Positions 9,090-18,400 are shown, counted from the stretch's first letter. The stretch: DNA of 64,000 nucleotides from Novosphingobium panipatense (GCF_002149965.1 NZ_MSQB01000006.1:160506-224505); one strand, 5' to 3'. Made by a program: numbers and translations. Notes: generated by a model from the sequence alone, not told the origin.

Positions 9090-9956
9090 ATGCGCTACAG
9101 CCATATCCTGATTGCTTCGGCATCCCTGGCCGCCGCCCTCGCCTCGCCTGCCTCCGCTCATCGCCAGTGGCTGCTGCCCTCGACGACGACGCTGGCCGGA
9201 ACCAGCGAATACGTCACCGTAGACGCGGCGGTATCGAACGACCTGTTCTATCCCGACCACTTTCCGATGAGCCCGGAACAAGTCACCGTCTGGATGCCGG
9301 ACGGCGCCACGGGCAAGCTCGAAAACCCCGCCACCGGCCGCTATCGCTCGACCTTCGACGTCAAGATCGACAAGCCGGGAACCTGGAAGATCGGCACCCA
9401 ACGTTCCGCCGTCATGGGCAGCTTCAAGGTGGACGGCCAGGAATGGCGCCTCGGCGGCCGCGGCCGCCCGATGGGCGCCGGTGGTCCGGGCGCACCGGGC
9501 GGCGCTCCCCCGCGCGCAGTTGCCTCGGTAGCCGAAATTCCCGCGAATGCGACCGATGTGAAGCTCACCGAAGTCCAGTCGGGCAACTACATCTACGTCA
9601 CGGCCGACGCGCCGACGAAAACGGTCTTCACCGCGACCGGCAAAGGCCTCGAACTCGATCCGATCACGCACCCCGACGAACTGGTCTCGAACGAGGAAGG
9701 CCAGTTCCGCTTCCTGATCGACGGCAAACCCGCCGCCGGCCTAAAGGTCACCGTCGTCCCCGGCAGCAAGAAGTTTCGCGAGACCGAGGAAGCGCAGGAA
9801 CTGACCACCGGTGCCGACGGTGTGCTCCATGTCAAATGGCCGGTCGCCGGAATGTACTGGATCAACGCCAGCGCCACCGACAACAAGCCGAGCGAGAAGC
9901 GCGCGACCGAACGCCGCATGAGCTATACGGCGACCGTGGAAGTGATGGCGCCCTGA
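9090..9956 (+). CDS. DUF4198 periplasmic protein (iron-uptake operon)
   Basis: A 288-aa secreted protein with signal peptide ending at SPASA/HRQW (about residue 24). The mature N-terminus HRQWLLPSTTTL and two immunoglobulin-like halves are typical of DUF4198, a family often found beside TonB receptors for metals. A Gly/Pro/Ala-rich linker (GRGRPMGAGGPGAPGG, about 127-143) separates the halves. An N-terminal histidine exposed by signal cleavage is a plausible metal ligand. It lies 58 bp after the DUF2271 gene and before apbE. A paralogous gene is at 22456-23277. Precise function is unknown; metal or metallophore handling in the periplasm is inferred. Confidence 0.85.
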   Translation: MRYSHILIASASLAAALASPASAHRQWLLPSTTTLAGTSEYVTVDAAVSNDLFYPDHFPMSPEQVTVWMPDGATGKLENPATGRYRSTFDVKIDKPGTWKIGTQRSAVMGSFKVDGQEWRLGGRGRPMGAGGPGAPGGAPPRAVASVAEIPANATDVKLTEVQSGNYIYVTADAPTKTVFTATGKGLELDPITHPDELVSNEEGQFRFLIDGKPAAGLKVTVVPGSKKFRETEEAQELTTGADGVLHVKWPVAGMYWINASATDNKPSEKRATERRMSYTATVEVMAP

Positions 9957-10075
9957 GCTACGAACCGCCAGCGCTGAAAGCCAAGCCCAGGCTGGCGGTC
10001 CCGCGAGAGATCGATCCGGGCGTCCTTGCCGATTGGCTGCAGGACGCCCGGGTCATCGATCTCGGCGGAGAAACG

Positions 10076-10954
10076 ATGGGAACAAGCTGGCATATCAGAC
10101 TGACTGAACCCGAAAATTTCGATCGCTACACATTGCTCGATGCGATCGAGCAGCGCCTGGAAGACATTCTCGCGCAGATGAGCCACTGGCGCGGGGATTC
10201 CGTGCTGGGCCAGTTCAATAGTGCCGGACCCGGCGAATGGACGGCGCTCCCCGATGATTTCGCAGGGGTGATGAGCGCCGCGTTCGCAGTGGCCGAGGCG
10301 ACAGGCGGAGCCTTCGATCCCGCCATCGGCGCCCTCGTCGATATCTGGGGCCACGGCCCCATGCCGGTCAGCGCCCCTCCCAGCAAAGCAGCCGTGGCCG
10401 AGGCACTCGGTATCTCCGGTTGGCAACGGCTGCAATTCGATCACGAAAATCAGAGCCTCCAGCAACCGGGCGGTTTGCGGCTGGATCTTTCCGGCATCGC
10501 CAAAGGATACGCGGTGGACGCGCTGGCCACGCTGCTGCGCAAGCATGGCTGCAACCACTTCCTCGTCGAGATCGGCGGCGAACTGGCAGGCTCCGGCATG
10601 AGGCCCGACGGCGATCCCTGGTGGGTGGATCTGGAAACCCCGGTCGAGACCATCGCCCCACTGCGGCTCGCCCTCCATCAGCTCGCGGTCGCCACGTCCG
10701 GCGACTATGTGCGCGGCCGCCATACCGTCGATCCGCGTTCAGGCTATCCGGTCGAACATGCCATGTCCGTCAGCGTCGTCCATCGCTCTGCCATGCTGGC
10801 CGATGCCTGGGCCACCGCTATCTGCGTCGAATCACATGATGCGGCGGTCGAACTGGCGACCCGTCGCGGTCTCGCGGCGAGAACGCTCTTCCGCACCGGC
10901 GATGAAATCTCGGAATGGATCAGCCCGGCGCTCGCAGAGCTGATGACAGAATGA
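10076..10954 (+). CDS. apbE: ApbE family FAD:protein FMN transferase
   Basis: The ApbE domain opens with ETMGTSWHIRL and contains TGGAFDPAIGALVDIWGHGP, GGLRLDLSGIAKGYAVD and FLVEIGGELAGSGMRPDG, the conserved flavin- and Mg-binding blocks. The enzyme splits FAD and transfers FMN to a Ser/Thr of exported proteins; the DUF2271 protein two genes upstream carries the acceptor motif. ATG 10076 gives 292 aa but leaves almost nothing before the MGT motif; the frame is open upstream, and a CTG at 9953, overlapping the DUF4198 stop, would add 41 residues and fit family length better. No signal peptide can be assigned, so location depends on the true start. Confidence 0.88.
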   Translation: MGTSWHIRLTEPENFDRYTLLDAIEQRLEDILAQMSHWRGDSVLGQFNSAGPGEWTALPDDFAGVMSAAFAVAEATGGAFDPAIGALVDIWGHGPMPVSAPPSKAAVAEALGISGWQRLQFDHENQSLQQPGGLRLDLSGIAKGYAVDALATLLRKHGCNHFLVEIGGELAGSGMRPDGDPWWVDLETPVETIAPLRLALHQLAVATSGDYVRGRHTVDPRSGYPVEHAMSVSVVHRSAMLADAWATAICVESHDAAVELATRRGLAARTLFRTGDEISEWISPALAELMTE

Positions 10955-11059
10955 CATTATAACTGGCTTAAATTCATAAGAATTTTTTACAGCACCGAAC
11001 GGCAGCGACATAGTGCCGATACATTTCGCAACATATGTAACAAATGTATATTGCGAATG

Positions 11060-11076
11060 CGAATGACTCTCATTAT
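11060..11076. promoter_or_regulatory. Fur-like inverted repeat before siderophore receptor
   Basis: AATGA-CTC-TCATT (11062-11074) is a perfect inverted repeat, embedded in GCGAATGACTCTCATTATC and preceded by another GCGAAT hexamer at 11053. This matches the repeating NAT-hexamer pattern of Fur boxes. It lies 41 bp before the receptor start. Fur control is inferred from position and gene role. Confidence 0.6.
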
Positions 11077-11114
11077 CGACGCGACAACGGAATTATCCGG
11101 TCATGAGGGAAACC

Positions 11115-13529
11115 ATGTCGTCCAAGAGTTCGTCCGCGGCCGCGCGCCGTTCGTTCCTCGCGCTCTCCTGTATCGCTCCGGCGCTCGCCACCACGCTTCC
11201 TTCCGGCGCGCATGCCCAGGAAGCCGATGGCCAGCGCGTGCTGGGCGGCGTCACCGTCAGCGATACGGCGATCGATGAACAGCCGGGTCGCAAGCTCGAA
11301 TCGCCCAAGCGCACCCGTCCGGTTCTCGACACGCCCCAGACGATCACCGTCCTCAGCAATGAAGTGATCGAGCAGCAGAATCTGCTGACCTTGCGCGACG
11401 TTCTCTCGACGGTGCCGGGCATCACTTTCGGCGCGGGCGAAGGCGGCACCGGCCCCGGCGACAACATCACCTTCCGCGGCTACAGCGCCAGCAACGACAT
11501 CACGGTAGACGGCGTGCGCGACAGCGCGCAGATCACCCGCACGGACTCCTACAATCTCGAGCAGATCGAAGTCACCAACGGTGCGAACTCGGTGATCTCC
11601 GGCGCCGGTTCGGTGGGCGGCAACATCAACATCGTCACCAAACGCCCCAAGGCCGACGATGCCTACCTCGCCACGGCGGGAATCGGCACGGACAACTATT
11701 ACCGCGCAACCGTCGATCTCAACAAGCGCGTCAACGATCTGGTCGCCTTCCGCCTCAACGCGATGTGGCACCGCAACGACGTGCCCGGCCGCGATGTCGA
11801 GGACTACAAGCGCTGGGGCGTGGCGCCTTCGGTTACCATCGGCATCGACAGCCCTACCAGCCTGACGCTTCAGTACAATCACCAGGAAGACAACAATATC
11901 CCGCAGTACGGCGTGCCGTACTATGCCGGTAACAAGCTTCCCGGCGTCCACCGCAGCGACTACTTCGGCTACCGCAACGTCGACAAGCAGCGCATCAACG
12001 TCGACCAGCTCACCGCCATCTTCGAGCACGAGATCAGCGACACGGTCTCGATCCGCAACCTCGCCCGCTGGCAGGATTCGCGCCAGCTCACGCAGGTCAA
12101 TCCGCCGCAGGGCACCTGGTGCCTTTCCACCGGCCTGACCCCGACCGGCGCCGCCTGCACGGTAACCGGCATCTCCACCCCGGTGCCCGCCGGCTTCTAC
12201 TATCCGACAGGTCCGCGCGGCACGACCCGCGACACCCGCAACCAGCTGATGTTCGACCAGTTCGACTTCAAGGCCGTGTTCAATACCGGCGCGATCGAGC
12301 ACACCATCGACATCGGCGGCGCGGCCACCTGGGAAAAGTACGATCTCTATAACGGCAACGTGCTGCGCAACGCCGATGGTACGGCGGCCTTCACGCGCCT
12401 GCCGCTGATGAACATCGACAATCCCAACGAGATCGTGACCGGCCCCGCGACGTCGAACTTCACGTATGGCAGCAACATCTACACCGGCCCGGTCAACTTC
12501 ATCCGCACCGGCCACACGGTAGGCGAGCAGACCAACGTCGCCGGCTACCTGTTCGACACCATGAAGCTCGGCAAGTTCGAACTCAGCGCCGGGGCACGGC
12601 TTGAGCGCAACGTCGGCACCACCCGCGCCGATACGATCGCCCCGACAACCACCGCCACGGTTACCCAGGGCCAGATCACGCCCGGCATCAAGACCCGTAA
12701 TGCAGACACGCTATTCTCCTATCGCGTCGGCCTGAACTACAAGCCGATCGAGCAGGTCAGCATCTATGCCGCCTACGGCAATTCGCGCGCGCCCTCGAAG
12801 AACTCGGTCAACGGTGCCTGCACGGCCGAAGCGCCGGGCGTCACCAACGCCACCTGCAACATCAACCCGGAATCGGCCAAGAACTACGAGATCGGCGTGA
12901 AGGGCGAACTGTTCGATGGCGGCCTGCTGCTCACCGCCTCGGCGTTCCGCAACGAGCGTGACAAGTATGCGGTCGTCTCCGGCGATCCCACCGTTCCGAA
13001 CCAGCAGCTCGACGGCAAGTCGCGCGTGGACGGCATCGCCCTCGGCGCATCGGGTGCGATCGCCAAGGCCTGGTCGATCACGGCGAACTACACCTACCTG
13101 AAGGCCAAGCTGCTCCAGTCGGTTTCGGACTACTGCCTCGCCAACCCCGGCGTCGGCACTTGCACGAATACCCCGGCCAACCCCAACCCGGGCGGCGACC
13201 AGTATCTTCCCCAGACCCCCAAGCACTCGGGAAGCCTGTTCACCACCTACCGTCTGCCGTTCGGCCTGACGATCGGCTACGGCCTGACCTACCAGGACGG
13301 TTTCCTGCTGACGGCCGCCACGCCGACCGCCGGTGCCATCAAGTCGGACGATTTCCTGATCCACCAGGCCTATCTGGCCTACGACTTCTCGCCCAACTTC
13401 TCGGCGCAGATCAACGTCAAGAACATCGGCGACAAGCTCTACTACACCCGCATTCGCGGCAATGGCGTGGGCTGGGCGACTCCGGGCGATGCCCGCTCGG
13501 CCGTCCTGACCCTGACCGCCAAGATGTAA
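11115..13529 (+). CDS. TonB-dependent siderophore receptor (Fiu/catecholate type)
   Basis: An 804-aa outer-membrane receptor. Signal peptide ends near GAHAQ (about residue 34); the plug follows with SPKRTRPVLDTPQTITVLSNEVIEQQNLLTLRDVLSTVPGIT, a pattern characteristic of Fiu/FhuE-type ferric siderophore receptors, then DNITFRGYSASNDITVDGVRD and GAGSVGGNINIVTKRP. The C-terminal barrel ends in an aromatic-rich strand and a terminal KM. ATG 11115 is preferred over 11103 because GAGGGA sits 3-8 nt upstream. It is the transporter of the iron cluster, is preceded by a Fur-like inverted repeat, ends at a strong hairpin and is followed by piuC, a classic partner. The siderophore is unknown. Confidence 0.93.
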   Translation: MSSKSSSAAARRSFLALSCIAPALATTLPSGAHAQEADGQRVLGGVTVSDTAIDEQPGRKLESPKRTRPVLDTPQTITVLSNEVIEQQNLLTLRDVLSTVPGITFGAGEGGTGPGDNITFRGYSASNDITVDGVRDSAQITRTDSYNLEQIEVTNGANSVISGAGSVGGNINIVTKRPKADDAYLATAGIGTDNYYRATVDLNKRVNDLVAFRLNAMWHRNDVPGRDVEDYKRWGVAPSVTIGIDSPTSLTLQYNHQEDNNIPQYGVPYYAGNKLPGVHRSDYFGYRNVDKQRINVDQLTAIFEHEISDTVSIRNLARWQDSRQLTQVNPPQGTWCLSTGLTPTGAACTVTGISTPVPAGFYYPTGPRGTTRDTRNQLMFDQFDFKAVFNTGAIEHTIDIGGAATWEKYDLYNGNVLRNADGTAAFTRLPLMNIDNPNEIVTGPATSNFTYGSNIYTGPVNFIRTGHTVGEQTNVAGYLFDTMKLGKFELSAGARLERNVGTTRADTIAPTTTATVTQGQITPGIKTRNADTLFSYRVGLNYKPIEQVSIYAAYGNSRAPSKNSVNGACTAEAPGVTNATCNINPESAKNYEIGVKGELFDGGLLLTASAFRNERDKYAVVSGDPTVPNQQLDGKSRVDGIALGASGAIAKAWSITANYTYLKAKLLQSVSDYCLANPGVGTCTNTPANPNPGGDQYLPQTPKHSGSLFTTYRLPFGLTIGYGLTYQDGFLLTAATPTAGAIKSDDFLIHQAYLAYDFSPNFSAQINVKNIGDKLYYTRIRGNGVGWATPGDARSAVLTLTAKM

Positions 13530-13543
13530 CGAGGTCCCAACGG

Positions 13544-13574
13544 CCCGGCGGATGCAGATCCTGCATCCGCCGGG
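13544..13574 (+). terminator. Hairpin terminator after siderophore receptor
   Basis: Perfect 14-bp stem (CCCGGCGGATGCAG with its complement) and a 3-nt loop, 15 nt after the receptor stop, followed by TTTCACTTTG. It fits a Rho-independent terminator with a weak T tract. Confidence 0.75.
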
Positions 13575-13640
13575 TTTCACTTTGAAGAGCACTTGATCGC
13601 GGTCATTGTCAGCACCCGATAATTGGGCAAGAGAAGCCGC

Positions 13641-14321
13641 ATGGTCATCGAAATTCCCGAGCTTTTCTCCGCTCCTGAAGTGCGCGAATTCCGCAAGGCG
13701 CTGGAAAGTGCCGACTGGACGGACGGCCGCGTCACCGCCGGTCACCGCGCCGCGCAGGTCAAGGAGAACGAACAGCTTCCTCTCGATCATCCGCTGGCCA
13801 AGGAACTAGCCGCCCGCGTGACCGCGCGCCTGATGCAAACGCCGCTGTTCATCGCCGCCGCCCTGCCGAGCCGCGTGCTCCAGCCTCGTTTCAGCCGCTA
13901 TGACGGGCGCGGGCACTACGGCAATCACGTCGACAACGCGATCTTCCCGATCCCCGGCACCGGCGAACACTTGCGCAGCGACATATCGAGCACGCTGTTC
14001 CTCAGCGACCCGGACGAATACGACGGCGGGGAACTGAGGATCGAGGACATGTTCGGCACCCATTCCGTCAAGCTCCCGGCCGGGCATCTGATCGTCTATC
14101 CCGGCAGCAGCCTGCACCGCGTCGCGCCAGTGACGCGCGGTACGCGGTTCGTCTCGTTCTTCTGGACACAGAGCTTCGTGGCGGCACCCGAACGGCGGCG
14201 GCTGCTGCTGGAACTCGACGGGGCGATCCAGTCGGTAGCGACCGATCATCCCGAACATGGCTCCGTCGATACCCTGACGCAGGTCTATCACAACTTGCTG
14301 CGCCAGTGGTCCGCAACGTGA
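13641..14321 (+). CDS. piuC: PKHD-type Fe(II)/2OG hydroxylase PiuC
   Basis: A 226-aa Fe(II)- and 2-oxoglutarate-dependent oxygenase, the usual PiuC length. The iron triad is H96 and D98 in GNHVDNA and H159 in SSLHRV; R169 should bind 2-oxoglutarate. The PKHD signature FLSDPDEYDGGEL is present. PiuC is normally encoded next to TonB siderophore receptors and is induced by iron limitation; it probably modifies a siderophore or related product in the cytoplasm. ATG 13641 (MVIEIPEL) matches the family start, whereas the longer frame begins with TTG. It overlaps the downstream hydroxy-acid dehydrogenase start by 4 bp. Confidence 0.92.
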   Translation: MVIEIPELFSAPEVREFRKALESADWTDGRVTAGHRAAQVKENEQLPLDHPLAKELAARVTARLMQTPLFIAAALPSRVLQPRFSRYDGRGHYGNHVDNAIFPIPGTGEHLRSDISSTLFLSDPDEYDGGELRIEDMFGTHSVKLPAGHLIVYPGSSLHRVAPVTRGTRFVSFFWTQSFVAAPERRRLLLELDGAIQSVATDHPEHGSVDTLTQVYHNLLRQWSAT

Positions 14322-15439
14322 CCGACACGCCGCTTCCGCCGCTCACACAGATCCCGGCGGACCTGCGCAGCTTGGCCGATTACGAGCGCCGCGCCCCTGC
14401 CCATCTCGCGCCGGAAGTCTGGCAGCACATTCAGGAAGGCTCGGGCACCGAGCAGACCCTGCGCGCCAATCGGGAGGTCTTCCCGCGCCTTGCCTTTCGT
14501 CCGCGCGCCATGGCCGACCTGCGCGGCGGCCATTCCGCCATCGCGCTTTTCGGCCGCCGCCACGCTGCGCCGCTGATGCTCGCGCCGCTGGCCTATCAGC
14601 GCCTGGCCCATCCCGACGGCGAACTGGCGGCAGTCCGCGCCGCCGCCGCGCTTGATACAGGCATGATCGTCAGCACGCTGTCGAGCGTCAGGCTGGAGGA
14701 GATTGCCGCCGCCGCCCATGCCTTTGCCCGCGAACTGGGCAAGCAGGCGCCGCCGCTCTGGTTCCAGCTCTACCTCCAACCGGAGCGCGAGCACAGCCTG
14801 GCCCTGCTGCACCGGGCCGAAGCGGCCGGATACGAGGCCATCGTGCTGACCATCGACGCCGCGATCAAGCCCTCGGGAATGGCATTGCCCCCCGGTGTCG
14901 TCGCGGCCAACCTTGCCGGCATGCCGCAAGCCCGCCAGACCGCAACGCCGGGCGGGCACATCCTGCTCGGCACGCCGCTTGCGGACCGGGCGCCGCGCTG
15001 GGAAGACCTCGCCTGGCTACGGGAAGAGACGCGCCTGCCGATCCTCATAAAAGGCATGGTCCTGGGCGAGGACGCCGCGCGCGCCGTGGACATGGGCGCG
15101 GACGGCCTGATCGTCTCCAACCACGGCGGCCGGGTGCTGGACGGATTGCCCAGCGCGCTCGACGTGATCGAAGAGCTTGCCGAGACGACCGAAGGGCGGG
15201 TGCCGCTGCTGATCGACGGTGGTTTTCGCTCCGGCACCGATATCGTCAAGGCATTGGCGCTCGGGGCATCGTCGGTGCTGATCGGGCGCCCGCAGATGCA
15301 TGCGCTGGCCGTCGCGGGAATGCCCGGCATGGCCCATGCCCTTCATCTCCTGCGCGCCGAACTGGAAGCGGCCATGGCGCAGCTCGGATGCGCGACCGTA
15401 GCCGAGATAGCGCGCGAAAAGCTCATCGACCGGCGATAG
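14318..15439 (+). CDS. FMN-dependent alpha-hydroxy-acid dehydrogenase/oxidase (lactate dehydrogenase-like)
   Basis: A 373-aa enzyme of the glycolate oxidase/lactate dehydrogenase family. Key features: PLMLAPLAYQ (FMN loop), WFQLYLQ, LTIDAA, FMN-contacting K245 (PILIKG), and the active-site SNHGGRVLDG containing catalytic H269 and R272. It oxidises an L-2-hydroxy acid using FMN. GTG 14318 overlaps the piuC stop as GTGA, which indicates translational coupling and outweighs the GTG four codons upstream. Its position inside an iron operon is unusual; electrons from hydroxy acids could feed the flavin/PepSY system or it may process hydroxy-acid siderophore fragments, but both ideas are speculative. 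Confidence 0.9.
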   Translation: MTDTPLPPLTQIPADLRSLADYERRAPAHLAPEVWQHIQEGSGTEQTLRANREVFPRLAFRPRAMADLRGGHSAIALFGRRHAAPLMLAPLAYQRLAHPDGELAAVRAAAALDTGMIVSTLSSVRLEEIAAAAHAFARELGKQAPPLWFQLYLQPEREHSLALLHRAEAAGYEAIVLTIDAAIKPSGMALPPGVVAANLAGMPQARQTATPGGHILLGTPLADRAPRWEDLAWLREETRLPILIKGMVLGEDAARAVDMGADGLIVSNHGGRVLDGLPSALDVIEELAETTEGRVPLLIDGGFRSGTDIVKALALGASSVLIGRPQMHALAVAGMPGMAHALHLLRAELEAAMAQLGCATVAEIAREKLIDRR

Positions 15440-15498
15440 CGCCGCCCGAAAGGCGCGCCCGCTCCTCTTGTGTAAATCCGACCCGGCGCATTCGCGTC

Positions 15499-15526
15499 CT
15501 TGTTGCCCATGAAAGCGGGTAACAAG
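15499..15526 (+). terminator. Possible hairpin after hydroxy-acid dehydrogenase gene
   Basis: CTTGTTGCCC pairs with GGGTAACAAG (one G-U) around an 8-nt loop, 60 bp after the stop and 61 bp before the next receptor. No T tract follows, so it may be a weak terminator or leader structure. Confidence 0.3.
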
Positions 15527-15587
15527 CGGAGCCTGACTGTCACCAATTAATACAAATTGCGACGCCCCAAGAAGCGCGAATTTTGTC

Positions 15588-18389
15588 ATGACAGCAACAA
15601 AACAACATGAGGGAATTACGAAGGTGGTGCGATTTCGTTTCGGCCTGTTGGCGTCGGCGGCACTGACGGCATGGCCTCTCGTCTCTGCGCATGCCCAGTC
15701 GAACCCCGGTTCGGCCCCAAGCCCGATCTCCAGTTCAGTCTCCAGTTCGTCATCCGATAGCGCGCCTGCTCCGGCACACGCGGCGGAAGAAGGCGGAGAG
15801 GAATTCGAAATCGTCGTCGCCGGCCAGAAGCCGCGCGGCTCGGTCATCGGAGACATCGCCCCGGAAGTGACGTTCAACTCGGGAGACGTGCGCGCGCTCG
15901 GCGTGTCCAGCGTCACCGAACTGCTGGAGGAACTGGCGCCTCAGACCGAAAGCGCGGGCGGCGGAGCGCCGGTCGTGCTGCTGGAAGGGCGCCGCATCGC
16001 CAGCTTCCGCGAAGTTGGCACGATCCCTACCGAGGCGATCCAGCGCGTCGAGATCCTGCCGGAGGAAGTCGCGCTCAAGTACGGCTATTCCGCCACGCAG
16101 AAAGTCGTCAACATCGTGCTGCGCCAGCGCTTCCGCGCCTTCGCGGTCGAAGGCAGCGGCAAGCTCGGGACGCAGGGCGACGGCCTCGGCGTCAACACCA
16201 AGGGCGATTTCCTGGCGATCCGGCGCGGCGAGCGCGTGAACATCGACGCAAATTATTCCCATGCCAATCCGATCACCGAGGCGCAGCGCGGCCTGGCGAC
16301 CAGCGGCGGAGACGGCAACAACCGCACCCTTCGCCCGGAATCCGAAGCCTTTACCCTGACGGGAACCTGGGCGAAGCCGCTTTCCAGCGTCTGGCTCGCG
16401 ACGATCAACGGCGAGGCGACGACGACCGAGACCAGCGCCCTGCGTGGCAGCGCCGTGCCCTACGTTACAATTCCGGGCGGCAGCCCTTATGCCGACGGCC
16501 CCGATGACCAGACATTCCTGCCGACGGTCGACGGGCTGTCTCCCTTGCGCAATAGCAACAGCACCCAGACCGGGCACCTCGGCCTGACCCTCAACGGCAA
16601 CACGCCGAAATGGCAGTGGACCGTTACCGGGAACTACGACCACAGCGACACCCGCTCGATCCAGCAGCGCCCGCTCAATCTGGCGGACTATGCCGCGGCC
16701 GTGGCTGCGGGCGATCCCCTGGCCGATCCCTCGCTTCCGGTGGCGGGCGCGTTCCTGGATTTCCAGCCCGTCAACCAGACCCGCAATTCCACCGACAGCG
16801 CCGAAGTCAATTTCGTTGCCACCACGTCGCCGCTGGACCTCCCGGCAGGCGCGGTGAACACGACTTTCAAGGTCAGTGGCAATCTCGATCGCTCGAACAG
16901 CGCCGTCACGCGGCAGGGGCTGACGCAGGACACCAGCGTCGATCGCGATCAGGGCGAAGCCTCGGTGAATATCGATATTCCGATCAGCAGCCGCGCGGTT
17001 CCTCTGTTTCCGGGCGCCGGGCGCATCTCGCTCAACGCCAATGCGGCAGTGCGCCAGATCGGTGACTTCGGGACGCTGCGCACGTTGGGCGGCGGCATGA
17101 CCTGGAACCCGACCAGCCAGTTCAGCCTGATCGCCAGCTACCGCGACGATCAGAATGCACCCACCGCCGCGCAGCTTGGCGGGGCCGTGATCACGACGGC
17201 CAATGTCGACATCTTCGACTACACCCGCGGCGAATCCGTTCGCGTGACGGCAGTGACCGGCGGCAATCCCGACCTCAAGGCCGCCAGCAAGCGCAATTTC
17301 CGCCTGGGCGGAACTTTCAGGCTCTCCGATCCGAACATCACGCTCAATCTGGACTACAACCGCACCTGGCAGCGCAACCAGGTCACCGCCCTTCCCGGCG
17401 CGACCCCCGCCGTGGTTGCGGCTTTCCCGGAGCGCTTCGCCCGCGATGCCGACGGCGAACTCGTCGCCGTGGACTTGCGCCCGATCAATATCGCCAGCGA
17501 AGACAAGTCGCAGCTGCGCATGGGCATTACCTTCACGAAATCGCTCAAGACGCCGCAATCACAGATCGACGCCATGCGCGAGAGCTTCCGTAAACGGTTC
17601 CCCGGCGGCTTTCCCGGCCGCCCGGACGGGGAAGGTGGACCACCGCCGCCGCCCCCGGGAGAGGGCGACAATGCCGCAGCATCCCGCGACGGTGCGGGCG
17701 GTAACAGCACGGGAGACGCCTCCGCCCAGCCTTCTCGCAGCGCCGAAACCGGCGGCAACAGCGGTGTTGGCGGTGAAGGCCCCGGCGGCAGAGGCCCCGG
17801 CGGTGGTGGTCGCGGCTTCGGAGGCGGCGGCTTCGGCGGAGGAGGCGCGCGTGGCGGCCGCCTGACGTTTTCGCTCTATCACACCTGGGTCTTCTCCGAT
17901 CGGGTCGTGCTGCGCGACGGTCAGCCGACTATCGACTTGCTCGACGGCGGCACCATCGGTGCCAGCAGCGGCGGCACGCCGCGCCACAAGCTGGAACTCC
18001 AGACCGGCTATTCCCAGAGCGGCCTCGGCATGCGGCTGACCGGAAGCTGGCAGAGCGGCACGACCGTGGACGGCGTGGAAGGCTATCCCACCACTCAGCT
18101 GCGCTTCGAGGATTTCGCGAAGTTCGATCTCAGGCTTTTCGCCGATCTTGGCCAGCAGCCGAAACTGGTGGACAAAGTGCCGTTCCTGCGCGGCTCTCGC
18201 CTGACGTTCTCCGTTTCGAACCTGTTCGACGCCCGCCAGAAAGTGCGCGACGGCAACGGCAATACGCCGCTCGCCTATTCGCCCTACTATCTCGATCCGG
18301 TCGGGCGCGCGTTCCAGATCACCTTCCGCAAGCTGTTCTTCACGGCGCCGGCGGGCGGCTCGGAGCGACAGCGCGGTAATCGTTTCTGA
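15588..18389 (+). CDS. TonB-dependent receptor with long Pro/Gly-rich insert
   Basis: A 933-aa outer-membrane receptor with signal peptide (cleavage near SAHAQ/SNPG, about residue 37), a Ser-rich stretch, then the plug (LEELAPQTES, VLLEGRRIASF, AIQRVEILPEEVALKYGYSATQKVVNIVLR). Residues about 675-758 form a striking low-complexity insert: a hexaproline run, a Ser/Ala/Asn stretch and a block of almost pure Gly/Arg/Phe, directly before a barrel strand (RLTFSLYHTW). The barrel ends FQITFRKLFF, then a short charged tail. Related sphingomonad receptors of unknown substrate carry such inserts. It has no partner genes that reveal a substrate, though it lies inside the iron region. GTG codons shortly downstream are alternative starts. 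Confidence 0.88.
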   Translation: MTATKQHEGITKVVRFRFGLLASAALTAWPLVSAHAQSNPGSAPSPISSSVSSSSSDSAPAPAHAAEEGGEEFEIVVAGQKPRGSVIGDIAPEVTFNSGDVRALGVSSVTELLEELAPQTESAGGGAPVVLLEGRRIASFREVGTIPTEAIQRVEILPEEVALKYGYSATQKVVNIVLRQRFRAFAVEGSGKLGTQGDGLGVNTKGDFLAIRRGERVNIDANYSHANPITEAQRGLATSGGDGNNRTLRPESEAFTLTGTWAKPLSSVWLATINGEATTTETSALRGSAVPYVTIPGGSPYADGPDDQTFLPTVDGLSPLRNSNSTQTGHLGLTLNGNTPKWQWTVTGNYDHSDTRSIQQRPLNLADYAAAVAAGDPLADPSLPVAGAFLDFQPVNQTRNSTDSAEVNFVATTSPLDLPAGAVNTTFKVSGNLDRSNSAVTRQGLTQDTSVDRDQGEASVNIDIPISSRAVPLFPGAGRISLNANAAVRQIGDFGTLRTLGGGMTWNPTSQFSLIASYRDDQNAPTAAQLGGAVITTANVDIFDYTRGESVRVTAVTGGNPDLKAASKRNFRLGGTFRLSDPNITLNLDYNRTWQRNQVTALPGATPAVVAAFPERFARDADGELVAVDLRPINIASEDKSQLRMGITFTKSLKTPQSQIDAMRESFRKRFPGGFPGRPDGEGGPPPPPPGEGDNAAASRDGAGGNSTGDASAQPSRSAETGGNSGVGGEGPGGRGPGGGGRGFGGGGFGGGGARGGRLTFSLYHTWVFSDRVVLRDGQPTIDLLDGGTIGASSGGTPRHKLELQTGYSQSGLGMRLTGSWQSGTTVDGVEGYPTTQLRFEDFAKFDLRLFADLGQQPKLVDKVPFLRGSRLTFSVSNLFDARQKVRDGNGNTPLAYSPYYLDPVGRAFQITFRKLFFTAPAGGSERQRGNRF

Positions 18390-18400
18390 TCCTCGAAAAC

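Noticed and set aside
9167..10075. N-terminal extension of the ApbE frame through the DUF4198 gene
   Set aside because: Sequence is Arg/Pro-rich shadow of DUF4198; the ApbE domain starts only at about 10076.
17612..17865. Gly-rich stretch as a CRISPR or tandem-repeat array
   Set aside because: It is in-frame low-complexity coding sequence without regular repeat units or spacers.
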